From Actinoplanes sp. NBRC 103695 (GTDB taxonomy: Bacteria; Actinomycetota; Actinomycetes; Mycobacteriales; Micromonosporaceae): a stretch of 64,000 nucleotides of DNA. The translations under genes were made by a program, and so were the position numbers. Of this stretch, positions 46,962 through 55,904 are shown one piece after another. The notes beneath the pieces were generated by a model. The model had not been told where the DNA came from. It did not search any database and worked only from the letters and a program-made list of their open reading frames with translations. The stretch lies in assembly GCF_030269485.1 (NCBI RefSeq), contig NZ_BSTL01000011.1:119286-183285 (forward strand), given 5' to 3'. Positions within the stretch are counted from its first letter, which is position 1. The number at the start of each line of letters is the position of its first letter.

Positions 46962-48116
46962 CTACCAGCGTGGCGCCGACCCCTCCGAGTCGGGATCGCC
47001 GCCGAGCGCGTCCACGCCCAGCCAGTCCGCGCACACGTCCGAGGTGGCCGGCTGCAGGGAGCCGGCGCGGGCGTCGCGATAGAGCCGTTCGAGCGGGTGG
47101 CCGCGGCGCATCGCCGACGTCCCGGCCGCCTCGAGCATGGATGCCGCCACGTCGGCGGCGGTGGTGCCGGCGAGCAGCTTCGCCCGCCACACCCAGCGGT
47201 TGGTCTCGGCGTCGCCGGGCACCTCGTCGACCCTGCGGGCCGCCTCGGAAACGGCGAGGTGGGCGGCCGCGACCTGGGCGTCGGCCCGGCCGATTCTTGC
47301 GCGTACGGCCGGCAGGTGCCCCAGTTCGCGCTTGTTGACGTGGCCCACCGCCGCGTCCACGGCCGACCGGGCCACCCCGGTGTAGACGGCCGCGTAGCTG
47401 GCCACCATCCAGTGCGGCGCGAGCTGCGCGACCACCAGCGCCAGGCCCTCGACGCCGCCGAGCAGCGCACCCTCCGGCACGGTCACATCCAGGTGCAGGT
47501 CGTGCGATCCGGTGGCGCGCATGCCCAGCGCGTCCCAGGTCTGCTCCACGCGCAGCCCGTCGCCGGGCGGCACGATGAACTGGCTGACCTGCGTGGGGTC
47601 GGCCGCGCTGCGGGCGGCGACCAGGTAGCCGTCGGCGTGCCCGGCGCCCGAGCAGAACGTCTTGCTGCCGGTGATCCGGTAGCCGCCGTCCACCCTGTCG
47701 TAGCTGGTGCTGAGCTGGGACAGCCGGGAACCGGCGCCGCGTTCGCTCATCGCGACCGCGTACCAGTGGCCCTCGGCGGCCGCGCGCAGGTAGTCGTCGC
47801 GGGCGGTCAGCGCCTCGGGCGGCAGGCCCAGCACGTCGGCCAGGTCGTCGGTGACGGCGGCCAGGGCGCCGGTGACCGAGGCGTGCATGTTGAAGACGAG
47901 CGCGGTGGCGCCGTTGCCGCGGGCCAGCTCGTACGCGATCGCGGCGTAGTCGGCGAACCCGGCGCCCGCACCGCCCAGCCGGGCGGGCGCCATCAGCCCG
48001 AACAGCCCGGATCGGCGCAGGTCGGCGAAGTCGTCGGCGGGGAAGCTGCCGTCCCGGTCGTGCTCGGCGGCGCGGGCGGCGAACCGGGGCGCCAGCCGCC
48101 GGGCCTCGTCGATCAT
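46962..48116 (-). CDS. acyl-CoA dehydrogenase-fold flavoprotein (probable hydroxylase)
   Basis: Flavoprotein of 384 residues with the ACAD fold: N-terminal helices, AVAMSERGAGSRLSQLSTSY (FAD/substrate loop, about 120-139), GGYRITGSKTFCSGAG strand region (about 143-158), and C-terminal helical bundle. In this context it is more likely a flavin-dependent monooxygenase/oxidase acting on the resorcinol ring than a beta-oxidation enzyme (inference). It overlaps the methyltransferase stop by 4 nt and precedes the PKS by 9 nt. Confidence 0.78.
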   Translation of the reverse strand: MIDEARRLAPRFAARAAEHDRDGSFPADDFADLRRSGLFGLMAPARLGGAGAGFADYAAIAYELARGNGATALVFNMHASVTGALAAVTDDLADVLGLPPEALTARDDYLRAAAEGHWYAVAMSERGAGSRLSQLSTSYDRVDGGYRITGSKTFCSGAGHADGYLVAARSAADPTQVSQFIVPPGDGLRVEQTWDALGMRATGSHDLHLDVTVPEGALLGGVEGLALVVAQLAPHWMVASYAAVYTGVARSAVDAAVGHVNKRELGHLPAVRARIGRADAQVAAAHLAVSEAARRVDEVPGDAETNRWVWRAKLLAGTTAADVAASMLEAAGTSAMRRGHPLERLYRDARAGSLQPATSDVCADWLGVDALGGDPDSEGSAPRW

Positions 48117-48832
48117 GCGTACCCCTCTCGCTTGCGCCCTCGCCCTTGATAAAGCACCGCGGAGGAGAAGGTCGGGACCATCCGGCCGAACGGGCCGCCA
48201 CCGGCCGGCGGCCGGCCCGTCAGCCAGCGCAGCAACCCCGTCATGGTCGGGCGGATACCCCGGATTCGCAGATCAACTCCATGACGGCGAAATTCGTCGA
48301 TGAGCCGCCGCGGCTTCACGAACAGCTCCGGGTCGTGCAGGCCGTGCGGGGCTATGCCGAGCCCCTCGCCCGCGGTGACCGTGATGAAGCGGCCGAGCGC
48401 GGAGTCGTTCAAGGTGTCGAGCACGACCAGTCCACCCGGGCGCAGCACCCGGCTCAGCTCGGCGACCGCGCCGGGCAGGTCGGTGACGTGCTCGAGGATC
48501 TCGCCGGCGGCGACCACGTCGGCACAGGAGGTGGCCAGGGGCAGGGCGGTGACGTCGCCGTTGACCGGGGTGATGTCCCGGGCGGCGGACTGTTCCAGGC
48601 CCGGCCGGCGCAGGTCCACGCCGACGTGCCGGTAGCCGAGCCGAGCCACGTGCGGGCCGAGCAGGCCACCGCCGCAGCCGGCGTCGACCAGCACCGCCGC
48701 CGGCCGGGTCGCCGGCGGGATCAGCGCCCCGCGGGCGGCCGCCAGCCAGTGCAGCAGCTCGAAGGTGCCGCCCGGCCGCCACCACTCGCCGGCCAGCTCG
48801 TCGTACTGTCCGGGGTCGTTTCGCGCCCGCAT
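48113..48832 (-). CDS. SAM-dependent O-methyltransferase, UbiG-like
   Basis: Class I methyltransferase of 239 residues. Motif I VLVDAGCGGGLLGPHVA (about 48-64), motif II VGVDLR, motif IV DVVAAGEILEHVTDLPG and motif VI LRPGGLVVLDTLN are complete; GEWWRPGGTFELLHW near the N-terminus is like UbiG, which methylates hydroxyls of prenylated quinone precursors. First gene of the minus-strand unit with the flavoprotein and PKS, 46 bp from the divergent UbiA gene. Probably methylates the hydroxylated alkylresorcinol. Confidence 0.85.
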   Translation of the reverse strand: MRARNDPGQYDELAGEWWRPGGTFELLHWLAAARGALIPPATRPAAVLVDAGCGGGLLGPHVARLGYRHVGVDLRRPGLEQSAARDITPVNGDVTALPLATSCADVVAAGEILEHVTDLPGAVAELSRVLRPGGLVVLDTLNDSALGRFITVTAGEGLGIAPHGLHDPELFVKPRRLIDEFRRHGVDLRIRGIRPTMTGLLRWLTGRPPAGGGPFGRMVPTFSSAVLYQGRGRKREGYA

Positions 48833-48878
48833 GTGATCGAGCGTGGCACGGGCCGCGCCCAACCACCACACTGCAGGG

Positions 48879-49706
48879 ATGTCCCGTGCTCTCGCGCTGC
48901 TCCGCTCCGCCCACCCCGAGCCGGGCGGGGCCGTCACCCTGGCGATGACCTTGCTGGCGGTCGCCGCGGGACATCGGGGCTGGGCGATCCTCGGGGTGGC
49001 GGCCGCGGTCGGCGCCACCCAGCTCTCGGTCGGCTGGGTCAACGACTGGCTGGACGCCGACCGGGACCGCGCGGCGGGACGGGCCGACAAGCCGGTGGCC
49101 CGGGGCGCCGTTCCCCGCCGTACCGTCGGCATCGCGGGTTTGATCTCCGCGCTTCTCATCCCGGTGCTGGGGCTGCCGTTCGGCGCGGCGGCGACCGTCT
49201 GCATCACGCTGGTCGGGGTCTTCGCGCTGCTCTACGACTGGCCGCTGAAGTCGACGGCGCTGTCGGTGGTGCCCTACCTGGTCGCGTTCGGGCTGCTGCC
49301 GGCGTTCGTGGTGGTGGCGCTGCCCGGCCATCCCACGCCGCCGATCTGGCTGGTGGCGGCGGGGGCGCTGCTGGGCGGGGGCGCGCATTTCGCCAACGTG
49401 CTGCCCGACCTGGCCGACGACGCCGCGACCGGGGTGCGTGGCCTGCCGCATCGGCTCGGCGCCACCGGTTCCCAGATCGCCGCCGCGGTGCTCCTGCTGG
49501 GTGCGACGCTCGCGCTGGTCCTCGGGCCGCCCGGGCCGCCGTCGTGGTCCGGCCTGGCCGCGGGCGCGGCCGCCGTCGTGGTCCTTCCCCTCGGCTGGTA
49601 CGCGGCTCGCAAAGCGAACGGGCGCGCGGTGGCGATGTTCCGCGCCGTGATCGTGGTGGCCCTGATCGACGTGGTGTTGCTGATCTTCAGCGGGCCGGTC
49701 CGTTGA
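48879..49706 (+). CDS. agqD: UbiA-family prenyltransferase
   Basis: Integral membrane aromatic prenyltransferase of 275 residues with about eight or nine TM helices. First Asp-rich motif NDWLDADRDRAAGRADKP (about 58-75), second motif NVLPDLADDAATGVRGLP (about 178-195), both required for Mg-prenyl diphosphate binding. It is divergent from the methyltransferase-flavoprotein-PKS unit, and probably attaches the prenyl group to the polyketide. The symbol follows the analogy with the A. missouriensis agq locus as I recall it. Confidence 0.85.
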   Translation: MSRALALLRSAHPEPGGAVTLAMTLLAVAAGHRGWAILGVAAAVGATQLSVGWVNDWLDADRDRAAGRADKPVARGAVPRRTVGIAGLISALLIPVLGLPFGAAATVCITLVGVFALLYDWPLKSTALSVVPYLVAFGLLPAFVVVALPGHPTPPIWLVAAGALLGGGAHFANVLPDLADDAATGVRGLPHRLGATGSQIAAAVLLLGATLALVLGPPGPPSWSGLAAGAAAVVVLPLGWYAARKANGRAVAMFRAVIVVALIDVVLLIFSGPVR

Positions 49707-49797
49707 TCCTCCGTTGATTGGCTGGGTCGCCGCACGGGCCGGATCAGGGACCTCTAGGCTGACCCTCAGCCACTGTCCTTGAGTTGGAGGCTGAACG

Positions 49798-50532
49798 ATG
49801 CGCTTCTCTGGTCGCCGGTCCACCGTGCTGCTCGCGGGTTCCGTCGCGGTCGCCGCCATCGCGCTGACCGGCTGCAGTGCCGGCCAGGTCGCCGAGACCG
49901 CATTGAAGAAGCCGTCCAACTCGGGCGTGAACGCGAACAATTCGAACGACAGCGTGGTGGTGCGCAACCTGCTGGTCGTCTACAAGGACGTGAAGGGGTA
50001 CGCGGCCAACAGCGACGCGCAGCTCGAGGTCGGTCTGTTCAACCAGACCACCGAGCAGGTCGTGGTGACGATCACCAGCCGGCCGCTGTCCGGCGCCACC
50101 GAGGGCCAGGGCGTCGTCGCGGCCGGCCGGGTCGGTCTGACCGGCGGCACCCCGAGCACCCCGCCGAGCGCCGCCGCCGAGCCGTCCGGCAGCCGTCCGC
50201 CGGCTACACCGGACACCGAGACGCCGGACAACGTGCCCTCGGGCGACGCCTCGTCCGCCCCCGCCCTGCCGCCGCCGGCCCCGGCGCAGACGCAGCTGGA
50301 ACCGGCCCGGATCACGCTCGAGCCGATGGGCTCCGCGTCCTTCCTGCCCGGTGACAAGCAGCAGCTGATCGCCTCCGGCCTCACCGGCCCGGTGGTCGCC
50401 GGCCAGTCGGTCAACCTGGTCTTCGAGTTCAGCAACGGCGCTCAGCCGCTGGAGCTCCAGGCGCCGGTCGGCGTTCCGCTCTCGCCCGCGCCGCGTGGCT
50501 CGGCCGAGAACGAGGGCGTCGAGCACGAGTAA
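49798..50532 (+). CDS. lipoprotein with split PCu(A)C-like fold
   Basis: Lipoprotein of 244 residues: signal peptide with lipobox LTGC (Cys about 25). Residues about 45-105 and 165-225 together resemble the PCu(A)C/DUF461 copper-chaperone fold (LEPMGSASFLPGDKQQLIASGL, GQSVNLVFEFSNGAQ), separated by a Pro/Ser/Thr-rich insert. The Met and His copper ligands of the family are not visible, so metal binding is unlikely. RBS GGAGG upstream. It precedes radA, an order I recall as common in actinobacteria. Confidence 0.7.
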   Translation: MRFSGRRSTVLLAGSVAVAAIALTGCSAGQVAETALKKPSNSGVNANNSNDSVVVRNLLVVYKDVKGYAANSDAQLEVGLFNQTTEQVVVTITSRPLSGATEGQGVVAAGRVGLTGGTPSTPPSAAAEPSGSRPPATPDTETPDNVPSGDASSAPALPPPAPAQTQLEPARITLEPMGSASFLPGDKQQLIASGLTGPVVAGQSVNLVFEFSNGAQPLELQAPVGVPLSPAPRGSAENEGVEHE

Positions 50533-50562
50533 GTTGTCGTACCGGCCGGATAGCTTGGCCCG

Positions 50563-51963
50563 GTGACGACAACTCGCGCCTCCACCAAGGCGCCCAAGCC
50601 GGCCTACGTCTGCGACGCCTGCGGACACCAGCCGCCGAAATGGCTGGGCCGCTGCCCGGAGTGCAACGAGTGGGGCTCGGTGATCGAGTCCACCGTGACC
50701 GGTCCCCTGGTGTCCGGCCGCGTCGTCGCCTCCCGCCTGCCGTCCGAGCCGGCCCGTCCCATCTCCCAGATCAGCGCCGCCCCGGCCAAGGCGGTGCCGA
50801 CCAACGTCAGCGAGCTCGACCGGGTGCTCGGTGGCGGCCTGGTCCCCGGGGCGGTGGTGCTGCTCGCGGGCGAGCCCGGCGTCGGCAAGTCCACGCTGCT
50901 GCTCGACGTGGCCCAGCAGTGGGCGGCCGGTGCGGGCTCACCGTCCCTCGTGGTCAGCGGTGAGGAGTCGGTGAGCCAGGTGCGGCTGCGCGCCGAGCGG
51001 CTCGGCGCCCTGCACGATCGGCTCTACCTGGCCTCGGAGAGCTCACTCGACGCGGTGCTCGGCCACCTCGACGCGGTCAAGCCCGGCCTGCTGGTGCTCG
51101 ACTCGGTACAGACCATCTCGATGCCCGGCACCGAGGGCGTGCCCGGCGGCGTCACCCAGGTCCGCGCGGTCACCGCCGCCATCGTCGCCGTGGCCAAGGA
51201 GCGCGGCATCGCCGTCGTGCTCGTCGGTCACGTGACCAAAGACGGTCAGGTCGCCGGTCCCCGCGTGCTCGAGCACCTGGTCGACGTGGTGCTGCACTTC
51301 GAGGGTGACAAGCATTCCGCGCTGCGCCTGGTGCGTGGTGTGAAAAACCGGTACGGCGCCGCCGACGAGGTGGGCTGCTTCGAGATGCACGAGGGCGGCA
51401 TCAGCAGCCTCGCCGACCCGTCCGGGCTGTTCCTCACCCGCTATCAGGAGCCGGTGCCCGGCACATGTGTGACGGTCGCCATGGAGGGCCGTCGCGCACT
51501 GGTCACCGAGGTGCAGGCGCTGATCGGCGCGGAGGTGCAGGGTTCGCCGCGGCGGACCGTGTCCGGCCTCGACAGTGCCCGGCTGGCCATGGTGCTGGCC
51601 GTGCTCGAGCGCCGCACCAAACAGCTCAAGCTCTACAACCGCGAGGTGTTCGCGGCCACCGTCGGCGGCATCCGGCTGGTCGAGCCCTCCGCCGACCTGG
51701 CGGTGGCGCTCGCGGTCGCGTCCGGTGGCCTTGACCTGGCGATGGCTCCCCATCTGGTGGCGATCGGCGAGGTCGGGCTGACCGGCGAGATCCGCCGGGT
51801 CGGCGCCGTCGGGCGGCGGCTGGCCGAGGCGGTGCGGCTCGGCTTCAAGGCGGCGCTGGTGCCGCCCGGCTGTGCCGGCGACACGCCCCGCGGCATGGAG
51901 GTCATCGAGGTCGGCGACCTGCGCACAGCGTTGCGATCGGCGGCCAGCCTCTCCGCCAAGTGA
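50563..51963 (+). CDS. radA: DNA repair protein RadA/Sms
   Basis: Branch-migration ATPase of recombination, 466 residues. N-terminal zinc finger C17-x2-C20...C31-x2-C34, Walker A GEPGVGKST (103-111), the RadA-specific KNRYG motif (about 261-265) and a C-terminal Lon-like domain (AVGRRLAEAVRLGF). All expected features are intact. GTG 50563 lies six nt after TAGCTT (50551-50556), suggesting a leaderless mRNA. It is followed 86 bp later by disA in the usual order. Confidence 0.96.
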   Translation: MTTTRASTKAPKPAYVCDACGHQPPKWLGRCPECNEWGSVIESTVTGPLVSGRVVASRLPSEPARPISQISAAPAKAVPTNVSELDRVLGGGLVPGAVVLLAGEPGVGKSTLLLDVAQQWAAGAGSPSLVVSGEESVSQVRLRAERLGALHDRLYLASESSLDAVLGHLDAVKPGLLVLDSVQTISMPGTEGVPGGVTQVRAVTAAIVAVAKERGIAVVLVGHVTKDGQVAGPRVLEHLVDVVLHFEGDKHSALRLVRGVKNRYGAADEVGCFEMHEGGISSLADPSGLFLTRYQEPVPGTCVTVAMEGRRALVTEVQALIGAEVQGSPRRTVSGLDSARLAMVLAVLERRTKQLKLYNREVFAATVGGIRLVEPSADLAVALAVASGGLDLAMAPHLVAIGEVGLTGEIRRVGAVGRRLAEAVRLGFKAALVPPGCAGDTPRGMEVIEVGDLRTALRSAASLSAK

Positions 51964-52049
51964 TCACGCAAGGTCACGGATCATCACGCTACGGAGCATT
52001 CCTCGCACCGCGCCTCGTTGACCTGGTTGACAGTCCGTAGAATGTGTTG

Positions 52050-53237
52050 GTGCCGCTCGACCGTGATCCTTCGAAGCCCGCCGCGCCCAGCAATGTGACA
52101 CGCCCGGGCGTCAACGGTTCGGCGTCCCGTGGGATCGTTCCCAGCCCGCCCGGGCTGACCGGCGGCGGCGTCACCGCCGACCCGCTGCGGGCCAATCTCG
52201 CGTTGATGGCGCCCGGCACCGCCCTGCGCGACGGCCTCGAGCGGATCCTCCGCGGACGCACCGGCGCGCTGATCGTTCTGGGTCACGACGCGGTCGTCGA
52301 AAGCATCTGCACCGGCGGCTTCGCCCTCGACGTCGAGTTCTCCGCCACCCGCCTCCGCGAGCTGTGCAAGATGGACGGCGCGGTCGTCCTGTCCAGCGAC
52401 GGCACCAAGATCGTGCGGGCCGCCGTGCACCTGATGCCCGACCCGGCGATCCCCTCCGAGGAGTCCGGCACCCGGCACCGCACCGCCGAGCGGGTCGCCA
52501 AGCAGTCCGGCTTCCCGGTCATCTCGGTCAGCCAGTCCATGCACATCATCGGGCTGTACGTGAACGGCCAGCGCCACGTCCTCGACGACTCGGCCGCCAT
52601 CCTGTCCCGCGCCAACCAGGCGCTGGCCACGCTGGAGCGCTACAAGCTGCGGCTCGACGAGGTGTCCGGCACCCTGTCCGCCCTCGAGATCGAAGACCTG
52701 GTGACCGTCCGCGACGCGGTCGCCGTCGTCCAGCGGCTCGAAATGGTCCGCCGCATCGCCGACGAGATCTCCGGCTACGTGGTCGAGCTCGGCACCGACG
52801 GCCGCCTCCTCGCCCTCCAGCTCGACGAACTGATGGCCGGCGTCGACGCCGACCGCACCCTGGTCATCCGCGACTACCTGCCGACCGGCCGCAAGGCGCG
52901 CACCCTCGACGAGGCCCTGGTCGAACTCGACCTGCTCACCGCCACCGAGATGATCGACCTGGTCGCGGTGGCCAAGGCGATCGGCTACGCCGGCGCCACC
53001 GACGCCTTGGACGCCGCGGTCAGCCCCCGAGGCTTCCGCCTGCTGGCCAAGGTCCCGCGCCTTCCCGGCCCGATCGTCGACCGCCTGGTCGGCCACTTCG
53101 GCAGCCTCCAACGCCTCCTCGGCGCCACGGTCGAAGACTTGCAGGCCGTCGAGGGCGTCGGGGACGCCCGCGCCCGAGGGGTCCGCGAGGGCCTGTCCCG
53201 CCTGGCCGAGGCTTCGATCCTCGAGCGCTACGTCTGA
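52050..53237 (+). CDS. disA: DNA integrity scanning diadenylate cyclase DisA
   Basis: Octameric c-di-AMP synthase of 395 residues that scans DNA for branched structures. DAC domain with DGA (109-111, KMDGAVVLS) and RHR (142-144, GTRHRTAER) active-site motifs, a central helical spine, and a C-terminal HhH domain (TVEDLQAVEGVGDARARGV). GTG 52050 is six nt after TAGAAT (52038-52043); an in-frame GTG two codons earlier is inside the spacer, so the leaderless start is preferred. Confidence 0.95.
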   Translation: MPLDRDPSKPAAPSNVTRPGVNGSASRGIVPSPPGLTGGGVTADPLRANLALMAPGTALRDGLERILRGRTGALIVLGHDAVVESICTGGFALDVEFSATRLRELCKMDGAVVLSSDGTKIVRAAVHLMPDPAIPSEESGTRHRTAERVAKQSGFPVISVSQSMHIIGLYVNGQRHVLDDSAAILSRANQALATLERYKLRLDEVSGTLSALEIEDLVTVRDAVAVVQRLEMVRRIADEISGYVVELGTDGRLLALQLDELMAGVDADRTLVIRDYLPTGRKARTLDEALVELDLLTATEMIDLVAVAKAIGYAGATDALDAAVSPRGFRLLAKVPRLPGPIVDRLVGHFGSLQRLLGATVEDLQAVEGVGDARARGVREGLSRLAEASILERYV

Positions 53238-53342
53238 CGGCGCCCGCCCCCGCGGGAGCGACCCAGACCTTGACGTGCCTGCGAAACCTTGCTGGAGAGC
53301 CCCCGTTACGCGCCCCGGCGGCGTGCTGATGAGCACGCACCA

Positions 53343-53981
53343 TCAGGAATTGCCCCACCGGGATAGGAAGTCGGGGTCGCCGCCGTGGACTGCGCGGTAG
53401 AAGATGTCGGCGGCCGAGAGGTGCGGGGCCTTGGCGCGGTTGCGCTCGGCCTGCCGGACGACGAGGCCGGTCATCACGGGGACGACGTCGAGGCGGGGGA
53501 AGGCGTCGTTGATCGCGGCCGCGTCCTGTTCGGAGAGGAAGTCGGAGTCCTGTCCGAAGTCGAGGGCGCTACCCGCGAACGTGAGGTCGCAGAGGATGCT
53601 TTTGCGTTGAGCGAGCCCGGGAACGGTGTGGAGCGCGATCGCGTCCCAGACCAGGTCGGTGGTTTCCGGCTGCACCCCGTGCTCGCGCAGGAATTCGACA
53701 GCCAGGTCGGCGCCGGCTATCTCGAAGCGGTCCGGGCGGATATCACCTTCGCGGGTGAGTCCGAGGTCGTGCAGCACCGTGGCGAAGAACAGCGCATCGT
53801 CGTCGTAGTCGACATCTCGCCGGAGTCGGCGGAACTCGGCCGCCTTGGTGGCGAAGAAGTAGGTACGGAGGCTGTGGTGCGCGACGGCGGCCGGTTCGCT
53901 CCGGGAGACGTGCTCAACCACGAGTTTGCGCAGGGTTGACGACTGCAGGGCGGGGTCGGCCAGGCCGGGTGCGAGATCCAT
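53343..53981 (-). CDS. HD-domain hydrolase, cyanamide-hydratase-like
   Basis: Metal-dependent HD protein of 212 residues. Visible: AHHSLRTYFFATKAAEF (about 34-50), the HD pair His71-Asp72 in ATVLHDLGLT, RPDRFEIAGADLAVEFL, and AIALHTVPG (His118). This arrangement is seen in HD proteins related to fungal cyanamide hydratase, which hydrate a nitrile-like group; substrate here unknown. It is divergent from a GlxA-type regulator (71 bp). A second paralogue is at 55056-55679. Confidence 0.8.
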   Translation of the reverse strand: MDLAPGLADPALQSSTLRKLVVEHVSRSEPAAVAHHSLRTYFFATKAAEFRRLRRDVDYDDDALFFATVLHDLGLTREGDIRPDRFEIAGADLAVEFLREHGVQPETTDLVWDAIALHTVPGLAQRKSILCDLTFAGSALDFGQDSDFLSEQDAAAINDAFPRLDVVPVMTGLVVRQAERNRAKAPHLSAADIFYRAVHGGDPDFLSRWGNS

Positions 53982-54052
53982 GGAAGGGATCCTGGTTCTG
54001 GTCGGCTCCGGGCACGATAGGCAAGTTCGCCGTCCTGCGCTAGCTTTTTGCC

Positions 54053-54997
54053 ATGACCGGTCATCGGGTGTCCGTTCTTGCCCTCGACGGTGTGCTCCCG
54101 TTCGAGTTGGGTATGCCTCTCACGATTCTCGGCTCTCTCGACGACCGGTACGCGGTGTCCGTGGTGACCGCGGCCCGCGAGGGGGTGCTGGCGAATGGCG
54201 GAGTGCGGCTCAGCGGGGCCGGTACGCTGGATGATCTGGGGCGGGCGGACACGGTGCTCGTTCCTGCGTACGCCGTCGATCGAGGACTTCCGCCGGATGT
54301 CGCGGATGCTCTGCACCGCTGTGCGCAGCGGTCCCAACGCGTGGTGTCGTTGTGCGTCGGCGCCTTCGCGCTCGCCGAGGCGGGACTGCTGGAGGGGCGG
54401 CACGCGACGACACACTGGTTGTACACGGAACGCCTGGCCCGCGAGCATCCGGATATCACGGTCGATCAAGACGTGCTCTTCGTCGACGAGGAGACGGTGT
54501 TGACGTCCGCGGGCACGTCCGCGGGCATCGACTTGTGCCTGCACCTGGTACGGAAGGACTACGGGGCCGCGGTCGCCAATCAGGCCGCTCGCAACGCGGT
54601 CGCCGCACCGCACCGCGGCGGGGGTCAGGCCCAGTTCATCGAGCGGCACCTTCCGGTGGCGCAGGCCGATTCGCTGGCGGCCACCCGGGCCTGGGCAATC
54701 GAGCGTCTCGGTGAGCCGTTGACGCTGCGTGACTTGGCCTCTCACGCACACCTTTCCCAGCGCACCTTCATTCGGCGCTTCATCGCCGAGACCGGGCTGC
54801 CACCCATGAAATGGCTGCAACGGGCGCGAATCGATCATGCGAAGCAGTTGCTCGAGCAGACGGACGCGCCGGTCGAGCAGGTCGCCCGCATGTGTGGCTT
54901 GGGCTCGGCGGCGAACTTCCGCACCCATTTCGGTCAGCAGTGCGGTTTGAGTCCTTCGTCGTACCGCAAACAGTACGGATTCAGCCCGCGACCATAG
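54053..54997 (+). CDS. GlxA-type AraC regulator with DJ-1/PfpI domain
   Basis: Regulator of 314 residues: N-terminal class I glutamine amidotransferase-like (DJ-1/PfpI) domain with the nucleophile-elbow cysteine in VSLCVGAFALAEAGLL (about 98-113) and THW, and a C-terminal AraC HTH pair (LTLRDLASHAHLSQRTFIRRF; VEQVARMCGLGSAANFRTHF). ATG 54053 is six nt after TAGCTT (54041-54046), so leaderless. It lies between the two HD genes and near the isonitrile-hydratase-like gene, and probably regulates the island. Confidence 0.9.
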   Translation: MTGHRVSVLALDGVLPFELGMPLTILGSLDDRYAVSVVTAAREGVLANGGVRLSGAGTLDDLGRADTVLVPAYAVDRGLPPDVADALHRCAQRSQRVVSLCVGAFALAEAGLLEGRHATTHWLYTERLAREHPDITVDQDVLFVDEETVLTSAGTSAGIDLCLHLVRKDYGAAVANQAARNAVAAPHRGGGQAQFIERHLPVAQADSLAATRAWAIERLGEPLTLRDLASHAHLSQRTFIRRFIAETGLPPMKWLQRARIDHAKQLLEQTDAPVEQVARMCGLGSAANFRTHFGQQCGLSPSSYRKQYGFSPRP

Positions 54998-55055
54998 GTG
55001 ATAGCCGCCGCCGACGGGCCAACGGATGCGGACCCTGCCACTCTTCGCGCCGTTT

Positions 55056-55679
55056 TCAGTCGCCCCACCGGGCCGCTACATTCTCGTCGAATCCGGTGTT
55101 CGCCGTCTTGAGGAGATAGAGAGCCAGCGAGCCGATCGGCGCCTTGGCCGGGTTGACTCTCGCCTGCCCTACGATGGCGGCCTGCATCGCTGACGCGGTT
55201 CCCCGACGCGGATAGCGGCCGTGCAGGCCGGCGGCCATCTCATCGGTGACGAAATCCGAGTCCGCGCCGAAGTCGACCCCCGTCGCCACGGCGGTGACGC
55301 GACACAGCAAGTTCCGGCGGTGCGCGATGCCGGTCGAGGTGTTCAAAGCGATCGCGTCCCAGATCCGGTCGATCTCGGTCGGGCCGATGTCCTGCCGTTG
55401 CAGGAACTCACCAGCCAGGTCGGCGCTGGCCACCTCGAACCGGTCGGGCCGCTCCGCTCCGGCGGGGCCGAGCCCGACGTCGTGCAGCGTCACCGCGTAG
55501 AAGACTTCGAGAGGCTGGTACTCCTGGTGATCGCGCATGTGCCACTCGTCGATGAGGAGTTCGGCGTAGACGTACGAACGGATGCAGTGGTTGGCCACCG
55601 GTTCGGGCACCGCTGACCTCAGGAATTGGAGGGTCTCGACGGCGAAGGGCTCGGAAAGCATCGACGGAATCGTGATCAT
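55056..55679 (-). CDS. HD-domain hydrolase, second paralogue
   Basis: HD protein of 207 residues, clearly related to 53343-53981 (shared HCIRSYVYAELL / HHSLRTYFFA, TLHDVGL, RPDRFEVASADLAGEFL, RVNPAKAPI / RNRAKAPHL). His66-Asp67 form the HD pair. In the segment AIALNTSTG an Asn (112) replaces the His of the first paralogue, so metal binding or activity may differ. Divergent from the DJ-1 gene with 225 bp between them. Confidence 0.8.
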   Translation of the reverse strand: MITIPSMLSEPFAVETLQFLRSAVPEPVANHCIRSYVYAELLIDEWHMRDHQEYQPLEVFYAVTLHDVGLGPAGAERPDRFEVASADLAGEFLQRQDIGPTEIDRIWDAIALNTSTGIAHRRNLLCRVTAVATGVDFGADSDFVTDEMAAGLHGRYPRRGTASAMQAAIVGQARVNPAKAPIGSLALYLLKTANTGFDENVAARWGD

Positions 55680-55904
55680 GACACCGACTCTGTCCAGGCC
55701 GAGGAACGATCACAAGCGGCTGGAATGCCAACGGCCGCGCAATTCGTGACATCGCTGAATGTGACAGTTGACGGCGGTGGCACGAAAATTTCGTTAAGCG
55801 GCAACAATGCCCATGGCCACCCAAGGTGCGGCGCCACGATCATCGTGAACGGGTTCAGCTCGCCGCCCGGCCCGTCACACCTGTTTCTCACCTTGGGAGA
55901 GCCG

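Noticed and set aside
45457..48201. A 914-codon minus-strand open frame across the PKS operon
   Set aside because: It reads the flavoprotein and PKS genes out of frame and gives an Arg/Gly/Pro-rich product; only the last 152 codons are a real gene.
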